Positions 35,400-47,900 of a DNA stretch of 64,000 nucleotides are shown one piece after another. The translations under genes and the position numbers were made by a program. This DNA comes from Pagrus major (Eukaryota; Chordata; Actinopteri; Spariformes; Sparidae). The notes beneath the pieces are model-generated. The model was not told where the DNA came from and ran no database searches. It saw only the letters and a program-made list of their open reading frames with translations. Within the stretch, counting starts at the first letter, position 1. Every line of letters starts with the position of its first letter. The stretch is from positions 24,500,197 to 24,564,196 of the forward strand of contig NC_133230.1 in NCBI RefSeq assembly GCF_040436345.1, given 5' to 3'.

Positions 35400-37641
35400 T
35401 CAAAGGGCAGTCAGACCAAAGTTGCAACGGCAATACATCATGCCACTCGAGTCCAACCAGCTGTCTGAGATGGGGTCATAGCGCTGGACAGTGTTCAGAT
35501 AGGATGACCCAGAGTGACCTCCCACCACATAGAGGTAGTTGTCCACGATGGCAGAGCCCACACCTGCAAGACGATGTCATAGTCATATGTAGCCAATGAA
35601 ATGCATTTCTGAATCCTACAAACTGGTGTTTTAGCTGTGTCTAACATGATGTAAACTCACCAGTGCGTGGTTCATTCATTGGCCGACAGGCTGTCCACTG
35701 GTTCTGATGTGGATCATACCTCTCGATGCTGGACAGGTGCGACACGCCGTTGTGTCCGCCCACAACAAATATGAAGCCGAGCATGACACCGACTCCGAAG
35801 TTGATCCTCTTATCTGCCATGGGGGCTACCATTTCCCAGGCATCCTTGCTGGGGTCGTACCGCTCCACGCTGTGTGGGGCAGATGCAGCAGGGTTAACAA
35901 AAAACACACAGTGGTTACAAAGTCAAAATATAAATTGTTCTGATCTCCGGCCCTCTGCAATTCCTTAATAGGCCCCCATCTGAATGCTGTATTGATTTTA
36001 GGTAGTTTGAAGAAACTCTACAACTACTTATTCTACAAACCCGATTCCAAAAAAGATGAGACCCTGTGTAAAACAAAAATCCAAACACAATGCAATAATT
36101 TGCAAACACACCGTTTAACAGTTTCTACAAAGGTGTTTGCTACCTTCAAAAAGAGTTGCTCATTTAATGTAGAAATAAAGTACTACTATAGGATTTTAGT
36201 CATATTTAAAAAGTTGTTTCAAGTTGCAAACACAACACTTATTGCAACTAGTACCAATAGTGGTGGTAGATCGCCAAATTTGACTAGAGTCAAATGAACC
36301 CAGAACACAAGCAATCTAGGATTGTTTTGCTGTATGCGAGGACATATAAGCCACTGGGGAAAGAAGAAAGTAGTCCCCAAAGATTCTCTGTCCAAACACA
36401 TTCTCCTGAAGGGCTTTGGGAGTCAAGGAAACAAGCAACAGAGACGCTGCTCTCCAGAGATCCACAGCAACAACAGAGGTCTAACCAGCAACACACAGCC
36501 AGGCACCCTCTCAATGAAACTTCAGCAACCACTTCTGTTATGATTCCTCTTCACTCATTAACAGGGCCCTGGCCATTTTCTCAGCAACACTTGACATCCT
36601 TCACTTGATTGCCAGTTCTATTAAATAACTAACAAGAGCTTGAGAGAGAGAAAGCCAGGATGGGTCTAACAGAGTTAGAAGCTCTTCACTGAGATCAAAG
36701 GCTTTTTTCAAATACGTTACTGATGTTAAAAAGGTCACACATGGGATCAAAACATGCAACCAACCTTTCAGTGCATAAAAAAGGGGTAATCAAATCATAC
36801 ACTGAAACTGAGAAACTGAGCAGCTGCAGAATAACTCAGTGTCTTGTTAAATATTGGGTAATCTATTGAACAAGATGTAGTTAATATTCATTTAACCCAC
36901 CCATTAAACCTGATTTGGTTTGAGTTGTACAGGGACTGAATGTTTTTATACACACAAAGAAGAAGTGTCAAATTGTTTAGTTTTGGCACTTTGATGCAAG
37001 TTTGTCTGCCGAATAGATCCAATGTTTAACTGATGTTAATACACTGTGTATTTCCACTTATAAAACAAGAAATATCATATCCAGTCTTAGTGGTAGTACC
37101 TGTTCATATGGGCTGGGCCGTAGCCTCCGATAGCGTACACCATGCCATCCAGCACAGCGGTGGCAAAGCAGCTGCGGGACTTTGTCATGGGTGCCACCGG
37201 CTGCCACTCCTTCAACTTTGGGACGTATTTCTCCACTGACTGGAGATAATACTGGCCGTCATAGCCTCCGAGGGCGTAAAGCTCGCCAGCCAGGACCACC
37301 ACCCCAAGTGTGCTGCGGCACTCGGCCATACGCTCCACCGAGGACCAGGTGTTGCTTTCGGGGTCCCAGCTCTCCACTGTGCTCTCATGTCGCCGATAGC
37401 TGATGCCTTGTCTCATGTGCGTGGCAATGCCTCCCACCACATACACTTTTTGGTCCAGCACTGCCACCCCGAATTCATATCGGGGAACACTGAGAGGGGC
37501 CAGTCCTATCCATGAATCTGTCTGAGGGAAATACATTTCCATGCTGGAAAAAAAGAGAAAGACCTATTATCAGATGTGTTTGTTTTTAAAACAAACAAAG
37601 GAATAGACAATACAGATGTTTGGAAACTTCAGACATCTAGA

Positions 37642-37685
<44 letters not shown>

Positions 37686-38685
37686 CCACCTTTCTAATGT
37701 TGCAAACAGTCCAGCCTTGCCTCCTACTGCCAGCAGCACCTTCGGGGCACACCTGGGCCGTGCCGACAACACAGTCTGATAGGAAAGCCGGTGCTCAGGC
37801 ATAAAATGATATTTGAGGGCCTCGTTGAGCAGGTGCTTGCATGCGTGGTCATCTCGTATAAGGTGGTTGGCTTCATATAGGCGGGTGAGAAATTTGACGC
37901 TTAGGAGCGGAAGGCGAACACAGTGCAGCAGCTGAGCCAGATGCTGCTGTCTCTCAGTTACATCATATTTGATCCACGACTCCAGGGCGTAAAACACAGT
38001 CTCCTCTGTGACCACCTTAAGGCAGTCGTTAGACACAATTTCATCCAACTCGGCCCTCGTCAGTTCAAAAAACTCTTCCGTCTGACAAACCTCCTCAAAG
38101 TTCTCACAGATGAACTTAGTTGCAGCCAGGCACAGGTCATGACAGCCATAAGTCTCTGCAAAGCGGGAGATGCCTATACAGTTTCCGGCGTCCAGCTGGC
38201 TCTCTAAGAAGGAGCAGCACTCCTTAAGTACGAGCTTAACCTGGAGCAAGTTGGCAGCTGGTAGCAGAGATTCCACAGTTTCTTGGGAGATGAACACTGT
38301 GCCAGTGTAGGCATACTCAACGATGGCCTAGAAAAGACACAGGAAAAGGATCACATTAAGAATTACAATGCTAAAAGCATTTTATCAGTGCAGTTAATAC
38401 AACGTCTGTTGGCTCCAAGCATACCTGCAAGGCAGTCTCATCAATGCACTGGAATTCCACCTCAGAAGTCTCCTTTTCGGACAGGTTACCCGTGAACATG
38501 GCCTTGAAGTAAGGGCTGATGCTGGCCAGCACTACTTTGTGGGCATGGATCTTGGCATCACCCACGCGCAGGACAATGTCACATAGTTCGTGATCCTGCC
38601 GCAAGAGCTGGAGGCCTTGCAGCAGCTGCTCTGAGTGTGGCCGTTTCAGACTGGCAAACATATAGGACTGGTCCTGCTGGTCCAT
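35400..38685 (-). CDS. klhl28: Kelch-like protein 28 (BTB-BACK-Kelch)
   Basis: Complete gene. Coding exons 38685-38425, 38327-37690, 37543-37100, 35869-35661 and 35563-35400 total 1716 nt, 571 residues, the length of human KLHL28. A BTB domain (about 20-140; HELCDIVLRVGDAKIHAHK, YFKAMFTGNLSE) is followed by BACK (about 145-250; NCIGISRFAETYGCHDL, LPLLSVKFLTRLYE). Six Kelch blades then run to the end, with repeated VVGG, ALGGYDG and AIGGYG motifs. BTB-BACK-Kelch proteins usually dock Cullin-3 through BTB/BACK and bring substrates by the propeller for ubiquitylation; KLHL28's substrate is not established. The ATG is the first base triplet of its exon, so a separate non-coding first exon is needed; one ending CAG/GTTTG at about 39587 fits. 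The donor after 37690 is weak and abuts a CAT repeat. Confidence 0.96.
36034..36225. repeat. Fish MITE fragment, copy 1
   Basis: Starts TACAAACCCGATTCCAAAAA and continues CCTGTGTAAAACAAAAATCC and ATGCAATAATTTGCAAAC, a very frequent teleost MITE end as I recall it. The same end, reversed, is at 58185. The right border is uncertain. It sits in the klhl28 intron between the exons at 37100 and 35869. Confidence 0.5.
37642..37685. repeat. (CAT)14 microsatellite beside a splice donor
   Basis: About 14 CAT units in the klhl28 intron. On the coding strand this is an ATG repeat that begins within a few bases of the exon boundary at 37690. Confidence 0.95.
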
Positions 38686-39660
38686 CTGAGAGCAAGAATC
38701 CACATGTTAGTGCAGTGTTGACATTTTCTAAAGGCTACTGATTCGGTGAGATTTTCTGATTAACTGACATGTGACCAATAACCAATAGAAATACTGTAAA
38801 TCCTGGAAATTAACCAGATGTCATCCTGTCCCTCAGACTACAAGCCTGAAAAGCCAAGTAAACACAGGCCTGTGCAACATGACGTAATTACAGCACGCGT
38901 TATGGAAACATGCCTGGGGAGTATGATGCATTCACGGATGTTATGATGTAGTACAGTAGTGTTTCCGACTCGCTGTTAGCGGTCTACTGTGATGCAAGCT
39001 AAAGAAGCATGATCTTCTTAATCCAGTGCTAACGCTGCTTAAAATTAACCAACAGTACTAGCTACACCTTTTAAGGGTAACATCGAGCCAACTGCCTACA
39101 TGCTGCGGTGCATTTAGGCTTCATGACAGTAATCACAATAACATTAACTGTTAGGTTTGTTGACTGAAGGCCTTGGCTTGATTTTTGAACGGAGGACATG
39201 AGCAGATCAAAACTCGGTCGCTACCTCTTTAGCTAGCTTTAAACCAGCACAAGGCTAGTGCGCGAGCTAACACACTCTAATGCCCATCACCAGCCTGTAT
39301 TTTGCAGAAACACATTTCCACGGCTAACATTTCTATATCAACACTGACATTCATGTCACTCTCGTATCGTCAACAATGCTCGACTCCAGCAAATACACAG
39401 TGCCTTATATCTCTGCTTCATTGCACTGCAGTCAGCGAAGGTTAGCTGCTAAAAATAAACACGGTTACTGTGGCTAGCTGCATCATTGATTGATATACAG
39501 TAACATGGCTGACAGATACAAAACGTGACGTTATAGCTAGCTGTCAAATAACAACTGTATATCGTCAATTCAAGGAGAACAAACCTGGAACCTATAGTCC
39601 GTCTGATGTGCCGCCGTAATGACCGATTTTGCAGTGGCGGAGTTCAGCGGCGACGAGTGG
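38686..39660 (-). promoter_or_regulatory. klhl28: klhl28 5' UTR intron, first exon and promoter side
   Basis: The klhl28 start codon directly follows an AG acceptor (38687-38686), so upstream sequence is intron. A likely non-coding first exon ends at about 39587 on the minus strand (donor GTTTGTTC) and runs into GC-rich, CpG-containing sequence near 39600-39680. The precise start is not determinable. Confidence 0.45.
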
Positions 39661-39963
39661 GAACCCCGGGCGGCTATCAGGAAAACAACCTACTGCCAAC
39701 CTAGCCACAAAGCTACAGATGAGCCCTTTATACTATCGAGCTATCGACCAGCACACCTACTTCCGCTGCTTTCAAAATAAGACGAGATTTACAGCGATTT
39801 ACAAGGAAGAGCTACAAAGAAAATGTTCTTTGTCGCCTGCTGACGTGTTACAATAGTGAACTTTACACGTTTTTTAAGAGGAAATAATAACATTACTCTG
39901 CAGAGAGCAGGCCCTTTTCATTACAGAAAAGCACACGTACTGCAATATTAGTGCTTTTATTTT

Positions 39964-39966
<3 letters not shown>

Positions 39967-40025
<59 letters not shown>

Positions 40026-40066
40026 TACACATATATATACATATATATATTATATATATATATGTA
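39967..40066. repeat. CA then TA microsatellite
   Basis: A long CA tract passes into alternating TA/CATA sequence. Frames through it on both strands are simple-sequence artefacts. Confidence 0.95.
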
Positions 40067-41051
40067 TACATTACATACTAATCAACCAGGATTGTGCAAC
40101 AAAGAGATTTTTGTATTCCCTTTATGCTTCTTACAAAACAAAATTAAAGAAATGAATTATACTATTTTTTTTTTACTATAGAAATGGATGCTTCAATAAT
40201 GTTATTACTACTATAATGTAATACAAGTTATTGCGTGTGAGTGTGTGATAGATATTATTGCATTAAATTATAATTGATGCTTTAATTTAGTAAACTGCAT
40301 TTTAGTGTTGTGGCTGGTCCAGGAGGTGGAGCTCATTTTTAACAAACTGATATACTGTTTGACAATTTAGTCCCTATCAATGCATCACATTTCAAGCTAA
40401 TGAGGGAATTTGTAATTAAAAAATGTATGGGTAATCATGTTGCCAAAAAATGTAGTGGAATAAAAAGTAGCTACAGCATTTGCCTCTAAGATATTACGAG
40501 TTGCATATTGTGTTAAAAGTTGTGTTAATTCAAAAATAAATCAAAAGAGTGCTTAGGTGCTATACATCTATATTAAACTTTTTTTTTTTAAATAAATGTA
40601 AACCTCATTAGTGTCCCACCTGTGTGTACATCATTATTTTAAGGGCAGTGACCCACGTTTTGTTTTTGTTTTCCTAAAAAACGTGGGTGTGTGAATGTCA
40701 AATAGAATATACTATCTACAAAAAATACATTTGATAATTAGATTTTTTAAAATCGAAATATCCCTGAATAATAACAAAACAGACACAAACTAGATTTTTA
40801 AGTGACATTTAGCTATGTCATACCTAGCAGGAGCTCTAAACCAGATAAAGGTGCACAAGTCGATAATTTAACGTACGCATGTTACATTTTATATTATTTT
40901 TTTAATATTTATTTATTTGACTTTGTTTGAGCCACTTCTCATCGCAGTGTGCGCTGCAGCTCTGTGCTGATGATACCGCCTCGAGGAGCATGGCTCGCGT
41001 CACCATGGAAGCGCTCAGTTTGCGACATGTATTCGCCATTTTGCTTTCTCG

Positions 41052-41061
41052 GTGTGTGTGT

Positions 41062-41099
<38 letters not shown>

Positions 41100-41108
41100 G
41101 TATGTGTG
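41052..41108. repeat. TG microsatellite
   Basis: About 28 mostly uninterrupted TG units close to the presumed togaram1 transcription start region. Confidence 0.95.
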
Positions 41109-41994
41109 GGCTCCTCTCTCTGAGAATACCTCAGTAGCTTTCAAACATTCAACACTTCAGACACCAGCTGAAACAACCGAGGAAAATGTCTGCAATAAGA
41201 GAGCTGTAGCTACCGCAGCATGACACGGACATTTGGACGACGTAACATGAGATAAGTCTCGTCGAGCGTCAACGAAGAGAAGCTGGGGGAATGCAAGGTC
41301 TATTTTCTTGCTGTTTTTCTAACTTTGTTAGCCTCGTCAGCCAGCACTCACCACTAACACAATTAGCGGAGTAGCAAGTTAGCTTAGCTCCGTTTGAACG
41401 GTGTTGCAGGTAGCCATGGTTTTATGTATAGTTACGTTAGCTAACTAATGTAGGCTGCTTAACGTAGTCAGTTGTTGTAAGCCCATTGAAGGCATTACTT
41501 TGTGTCGTATTAGACACTCAATAGATACAAACGTAACAATAACAGAAAACAACGTAACGTACAGCAGTAAAGGTTATCTCTGCTGATAACGACCGTGTCT
41601 GACAGCCACAAGTGGTTGTGTCCATTCGCTGTAATCTAACGGAGGTTAATGTTGATAGATGATGATACTGAGGAGCAATAAGACACTCCCTCAGTAAGAA
41701 CATGGCTGTAGCGTTGTTATTACATGTTTATATAACCGGACATTACTAGAGAGCCTGCTTCCCACTGCCTTCATTTCACTAACGTTTTAGATAAATTGGT
41801 AATGTATTCAGTCCTGTGTCTACTCGTGTTAATTTTCTCTGTTGTGCCTTCGCAGCTTGACAAACAGCAGAGTGGTTTTTCCATCTCCAACCACTCAGGA
41901 TGAAAGCACGAAGTAAAGAGGAGGGATACTATTGTCCTCACAGGATTGCTTCTTTGGATTCTCAAATGTGACGGCATCCATAAGACCATCAATA

Positions 41995-44900
41995 ATGATA
42001 CCTGGATTGATCTCCCAGGAGTTACACGAGCAGCTTCTGGACCTGAAGAATTACCAAAATCGCACAAATGGGGTTGAAGAGCTCAAACACATCCTCTCAG
42101 AAGTGGACATGAAAACAGTCCCATCTGGCAGTATTGAGGAGTTCATCAATTTTCTTCCACGACTTCTGGATGATAGTAATTTTAAAGTATTGTATGGCAC
42201 CTTACAAGTCTTAAACTTACTCATTCAGAAGCTAGATACTACTGGTGTAGACAGATATTTCAAACAGATAGTCTTAGTGGCTCTGAAAGCCCTAGGGGAC
42301 ACGCGCACCGTCACCAGAAATGAGTACATGAATGTGTTTCGACAGCTGATGAAAAACGTTGCACCGCAACAAATATTGGACCTCGTCACTGCCAACTTGA
42401 AACACAAGAATTCAAGAGTCCGGGAAGATGTCCTTAACATCATCATGGCAGCTATGCTCACTCATCCTCGGAAAGATTTCAACATCCCCAAGCTTTGTTT
42501 TGAGGTTGCACCATACTTGGCAGACAGCAAAAGGAAGGTTCGCCATGCCACCCTTGAGCTGTTTGCGGTTTTTGACTATTGCCTTGACACAGGGAAAAAG
42601 CAGCCTCTAATGAAAGCTGTGGACATGGTTGAACTGAACAAGGATGCAGAGGGTCTTATGGCAGCTGTACAGGCGAGACGAGCAAGGCACATCCTGCCTA
42701 AACTCTCGTCAGAGGGAGTAGTGGAGTATGGCTTGGTGGTGCCCAAACCAGGACAGCGGTGCTCCCTGCAATATGGTTCTGGAGCTGATCTGGACTGGGT
42801 GATGAATGGAGGGCGAATAAGCAGTGCCAGGAGCCACAGAACTGAACCAGACTGCGACCGATGGTATGGCTACGGCAGCTTGGGTTCACTCAGTGATGAT
42901 CTTCCTCTTCAAAGGAGGATTGTCAGTGCTGGTAAAGGGAAGAACAAACTGCCCTGGGAGATGTCGAGCTTCTCATCCACTGAGAATGACCAGCAGTGCA
43001 GCACCCCTAATGGAAAGTGCTCTAAACAGGTGGGGTCCATCATCAGCACTGTCAACTTGCCTGATTCTCAGTTATCTCTTGTGATAATTAAGCCCTCTGG
43101 GAACATTCCCAGATTTAGCATATGTTTTTAGCAACTATATGACTCTCTATCAAAATAAGACAGACAGCTTAGAGGGGCATTCCAGTGTATCTGTGTTAGT
43201 TTACTCTGATAACAGATGGAAATGTTGTTCTTGTTGTCACTGATTGACATTGATGAAGCAGCCATTGACTCAAGAAGTAGTGTTCATCCATTCAATCTAT
43301 AAATACCCCACAGCAATTAGGGCCTAATCAGCCATGTGTGGCTGCCTGTACAGAGATTTCTGGAGCACCTTTGAAATTACAGAGCATCTCAGTGGCCAGG
43401 CCATGTTGATTTGCTCCCAATCAGTCAGCAAGTGCCGTCATTGCAAAGGGCACAAAAGGAGGTTATTTTTTTGTTCATGCTTTTTCTACCTCTCTTCATT
43501 ACTGCTTAGTTTAGAGGAATGATAGCTAAATGGCAGTAAGACGGAATTCATCTTCAACAATATGGGGGTATTTACAATTTTGTCTACTGTCGGGATTTTA
43601 CATTTGGAACAAGCTGAGTCACAGTCAAAGGCACCAGTCTAAAAATAAATCTTAGAGGTGGCACCTTTTTTAGAGAGTGTTTTCTGGGAAAAAACCCAAA
43701 CACAGTGATATCACACATGATGCAGCATGGATGGAGTGCAACAGAGAGGGACAGTTATATCTTAAACATCTTACTGCATCGAGTTCTGTGTTCTCTTCAA
43801 TCAACCTGCTTGTGTGTATTTGTGATCGTCATCAGTGTTTCCTTCCATAGGAACACAGTGTCTAGACAGCTCATAATGCTTGATAAGAGATTGTTTTTTC
43901 CCTTTTTTCATATTATTAGAAATGAATCAATGTTGGCAGGATACCAATAGGCTCAATTGTATTGTTGAATAAATGGCTGCACAATTGATCAAAATTTTAT
44001 CCAAATCACAGAAGCTGCAATTTTTTGATAAAGGTAAAATGTGTGACAAGACAGGACTATACTGAAGTACTGTAGAGATGCCCAGACCTTCCGATCTTGC
44101 TCTCCAGATGTAAAAGAGCATGTTTGTCTAGTACAGACATCAGCAAATGTCACATCATCATGATTTTAATAGGTTTTTTTTGTAGTATCTGTCATAATAA
44201 TGGCAATATGATTATGACCATATCGTGCAGCCCTAGTTAAATATGTGGTAAAAAAGACAGGTAAAATCTCAGAGCACTTCAGGATCACTGACACTATTGT
44301 TGGAATAAAGACAGCTGGTGACTCATTTCCCTCGATAGTGACACTGCCGCTGCAAAGATGACCATCCATTGTCTTGAGATTAGGCCTTATAACAGGGTCA
44401 GGTTCAACCTAACAAGTTCTTGGGTAATGGGGAATAAATACAAGAACATATTTCATTAGCTAACAAACTAGAATGATTTGTTAAACATGAGCTTCTATCA
44501 GCTCTATTTCAATAATGTCCATTGGTTAAATTAGTGGCTTTGTTTCATGAGGTATTAATGAACCATATTTTGTTCTGGAAACTATTATCCAGCTCACAGC
44601 CTCCATTTGGAAAACCTTCTGTTTACAGCTGTGTCTGTTTCCCAGCAACCCCATTACCACACAGTACACGTACTGAAGGGGGCGTTAAACATAATTGGTA
44701 ATATCACAGGGATTATGCTTGTAAAACATGGCTTATTTACAGCTCTAAGTGTTGATTGCAATCACACCAAGTGCTCGTCGATGAGTGTTAATGACAGTGT
44801 AGGCAGTGGGACTAATCTCAGTCAAACTCTCTCTTTCTCTCAAAGGCTGAGAAGAATGCACTGATGCAGAAATCTGTCATAACTGTCTCTCTACTTGACC

Positions 44901-47900
44901 AAGATTTCACAGGTTGCAGTTTGACAATAAAAGTTTCATGAGAACAGTAGACGTTGTGTACATGTAGTTGAATCTGTTTACAGTATCAGAAGATCCATCC
45001 AAATGCCAGTGTCTCCTGTCCGAGCTGGCCAAGTTTCTGCTACATCTCTTTGTTCAGGCCAGTGGATGGAATTACACTTAGACTCCTGTTTGTTTAAGGA
45101 TTGCTTTATGTTAGTTAGTTGAACGTCATTCTCTATTGTTGCTATTAAAGGAAATCATTTTCTGCCTTCTAATAGGTGGCCAGTGAGGATTTCCTCCCCC
45201 TATCCAGGAGGCTGAGTCCAGAGACCTACATACCCAGTTTCAGTAAGTGCCAAAACGTCCCCTCTCTCAACATTACACTGGCATTTATTCCACGTGAGGT
45301 GACAAGTGCAGTTTACTGGTTGTCATGGTCAACTTCAGCTGAACTCAAATTAGAGAGGCTTTAAAGTGGATTAGCTTGCTGACTCAGAGGAGTCACCATG
45401 CCACATGTCACTAAAAGCCCCGTTGTACCTAAGTATAATGACAATAAAGATACATTTGAAAAGAAGCCCAGTTATGGGGAATTGTGCAATGATTAATTTT
45501 ATTTTATAAGAGGAAAGCATTGTTGCCCATTTAATTAATGCTGCCAAAATCGTATGTTTTCAAAATGTTATGTTGTTTCTCACCTCAGTGGATTTTATGG
45601 ATTTTATCTCCTTGACCTTCTGGTTGTTTGATTTTAACTCCCTACGCAGGGATTAGTCTCACTTCCAATGCTGCTATATTATGTAATCTGGACACATGTT
45701 GGTGGTAACCCTTTAATGAAGATTACAAGTGTAAAAGTGTGCTTTGAATATTTGAATGCAGTCTTTTTTTCCATACCCTGTTAAAATCAGTTGCGTGCAA
45801 AAATGTTTCTGCTCTTGTGTAACATTATTCTGTAAAAGTCCTGTTTTTATGGCTGCAGCTGTGTCTGACCCCCTCTAACACAGCCTTTGTGTGAACAGTC
45901 TGTTCTCAGAGGCAAGACTGGACTTGAAACTATTTGAATATTAAGGCTGCAAAGTTTGCCAGCAGTGTTTACCAGCCAAGTTAAATAAATCGATCTAATC
46001 ATCAGTCTTATCTCTTCAGAACCTTCGATCTTGGGTCAAGATGCGTCCTTGTACATAGTGAACAGGGGGATTGTAACCGTCATGTAGGTTATTTGAATAT
46101 TGTGCAACTCTGTAAAGTTTATAGTGTAAATGAAAAAATATAATTTACATCTAGGTTCTGCAGAGTCTCAGAAGCCACAATCCTCCCGAAGGAGGGCATC
46201 CCCTGCCCGCCTCAGAAGAAGTGGAAGCCTCAACTTAGACCCTGACATCTTTAAAACCACCAACTTCTCTGACCCAGATGTTGGTAAGGAGTCACTAGCT
46301 CAAACTGTTCTGCTGATTTTCACAAAAGTTCATCCCTTTAAAGTTTTAACATACAACAGCAAAAAATTAAGCAGGGAATGACAAAGAACTTGAGCTGTTT
46401 AAATGGAAAGGAATCCAAACATGAACCATATTTGTACCTCAGTTTTTCTTGCTTTCTGATGTGTGAATACCTTGTTTCACAGTGGCACCCAAAGGACACA
46501 TGCTCTCAAGGAACCCCAGTGTTGAGCGCACATTTTCCCTCCCCTCGAACCCCACCACATCTGGCTCCTTCCTACTGCCCTCCTATCCACTGGCTACACT
46601 CCCAGGAGGCATGCTTACTCCGACACTGTCCCGCCGTCATGTGGACTCGTCCCTCTCTATGTCCAACACCTGGCCCAACAAAAGAGAGAGCAGCCCTCAC
46701 CAGCGAGACACCAGCCCCTGGAGAGAAACAACAGGCACAGCAAAGGGTAATCTAGTAAAAAGAAGTGGACATGTGTGCTGTCAGCTGAATGTAAAAATGT
46801 TGTGGCCTCTTTGTATCATCTTTTTTTAAAAATCCTTCTTGTTCTACGCCCTTCAGGAGACCAGCTCTCTAGCAGATGCTCTCCCCGGCCTCTTCGTGCC
46901 TCCCTCGTGAGCTCTTCTTCCACTTCATCGTTCCGTCGGGCTCTGAGCAGCACCAGGGCAACCCTGTCTATCTCGCCTGTTGTCCCTACAGCAGAGCAGG
47001 TCCAGTCCCATAATGGCCAGAGGTCTAACGCTCCAGGCAGCCCTCAGAATCAGCTAGAAAGGAACCTTACTCTGGACACTGATGGCATCAGTTCGGTGCA
47101 AGATCCTCAGGAGGATGATCCTCTGGACATGCAGGAGGTCAGCAAACTTTCTGTTTTTTCCTTTGAAAGACTGAGCTGGAAAATATAGGACACAGCTGGT
47201 TCCAACTTGCACTCTCAGCATTTGAGAATCTTTAAAGAAACACTCCAGTGTTTAGGGTACAATAGATACTGTACAACCAAAGGCACGAGGGTACAATCTG
47301 CTATTCTTGCGGGGTGAGGTTTTTTCCTCCATTAAATATATTCCTCTCCATGTTTATAAATGCCAAATTTGTGTGTTCCTCATAGATGCTACACTCCCTG
47401 CGCTCTTTGCGCAACAGCGCTGCCAAGAAGAGGGCAAAAGTGAGCCTTAGCAGTTCAGATCCAGATCCAGACAGCCCTGACTCAGCTGTGAGGCTGGACC
47501 TGGGTCTGGACTCACCATCACACACCTCTCCAATGACTACCAGCTCAGCCAGCGAAAGTGGTCTTTCCAGTCTGAGTTCAGTTGCCAACTTAAGCTTCAA
47601 TGGCATCAAAACCAGGTAAAAAATCCACATTTTGCTGCATTTTACATATATTGCTTTGTAGTTCCTCCAGAACTGCACAGAATTAAGGAGGAACATGTTT
47701 TATTATGTGGGAGTTAAAATAATGCATTTTTTGTGAGTTCATGTTTTTTAATGAGTATATTACAGTATGTGGTAACATTAATCAGCTCAGGCACCTGTTG
47801 TTATATTTCAGTAAATAGAGTCACAGACCTGGTGACATGTTAAAGCAGTGGTAACATGGTACCCATCTGGTGTTGTTTGACAGTGTGTTGAACAGTGCTA

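Larger units (their letters stand above)
39661..41890. other. Intergenic region between klhl28 and togaram1, with togaram1 5' UTR
   Basis: Divergent promoter interval. It holds a CA/TA microsatellite (39967-40066) and a TG microsatellite (41052-41108). The stretch from about 40940 to 41300 looks like the togaram1 promoter or first exon. A 3' splice site (TTCGCAG, ending near 41856) precedes the first coding exon. I find no TOG-like coding sequence here. Confidence 0.45.

Noticed and set aside
36290-36608. Overlapping frames on both strands in the klhl28 intron
   Set aside because: Neither shows homology or codon signal; the region is intronic and partly repeat-derived.
37570-37804. Frames with runs of Met, His or Ile
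   Set aside because: Simple translations of the CAT microsatellite in three frames.
39874-41223. Frames with alternating Cys-Val or Thr-His residues
   Set aside because: Translations of CA/TG microsatellites, not proteins.
40927-41223. Upstream frame considered as the missing TOG1 exon of togaram1
   Set aside because: No TOG helix pattern or similarity; most of it is the TG repeat.
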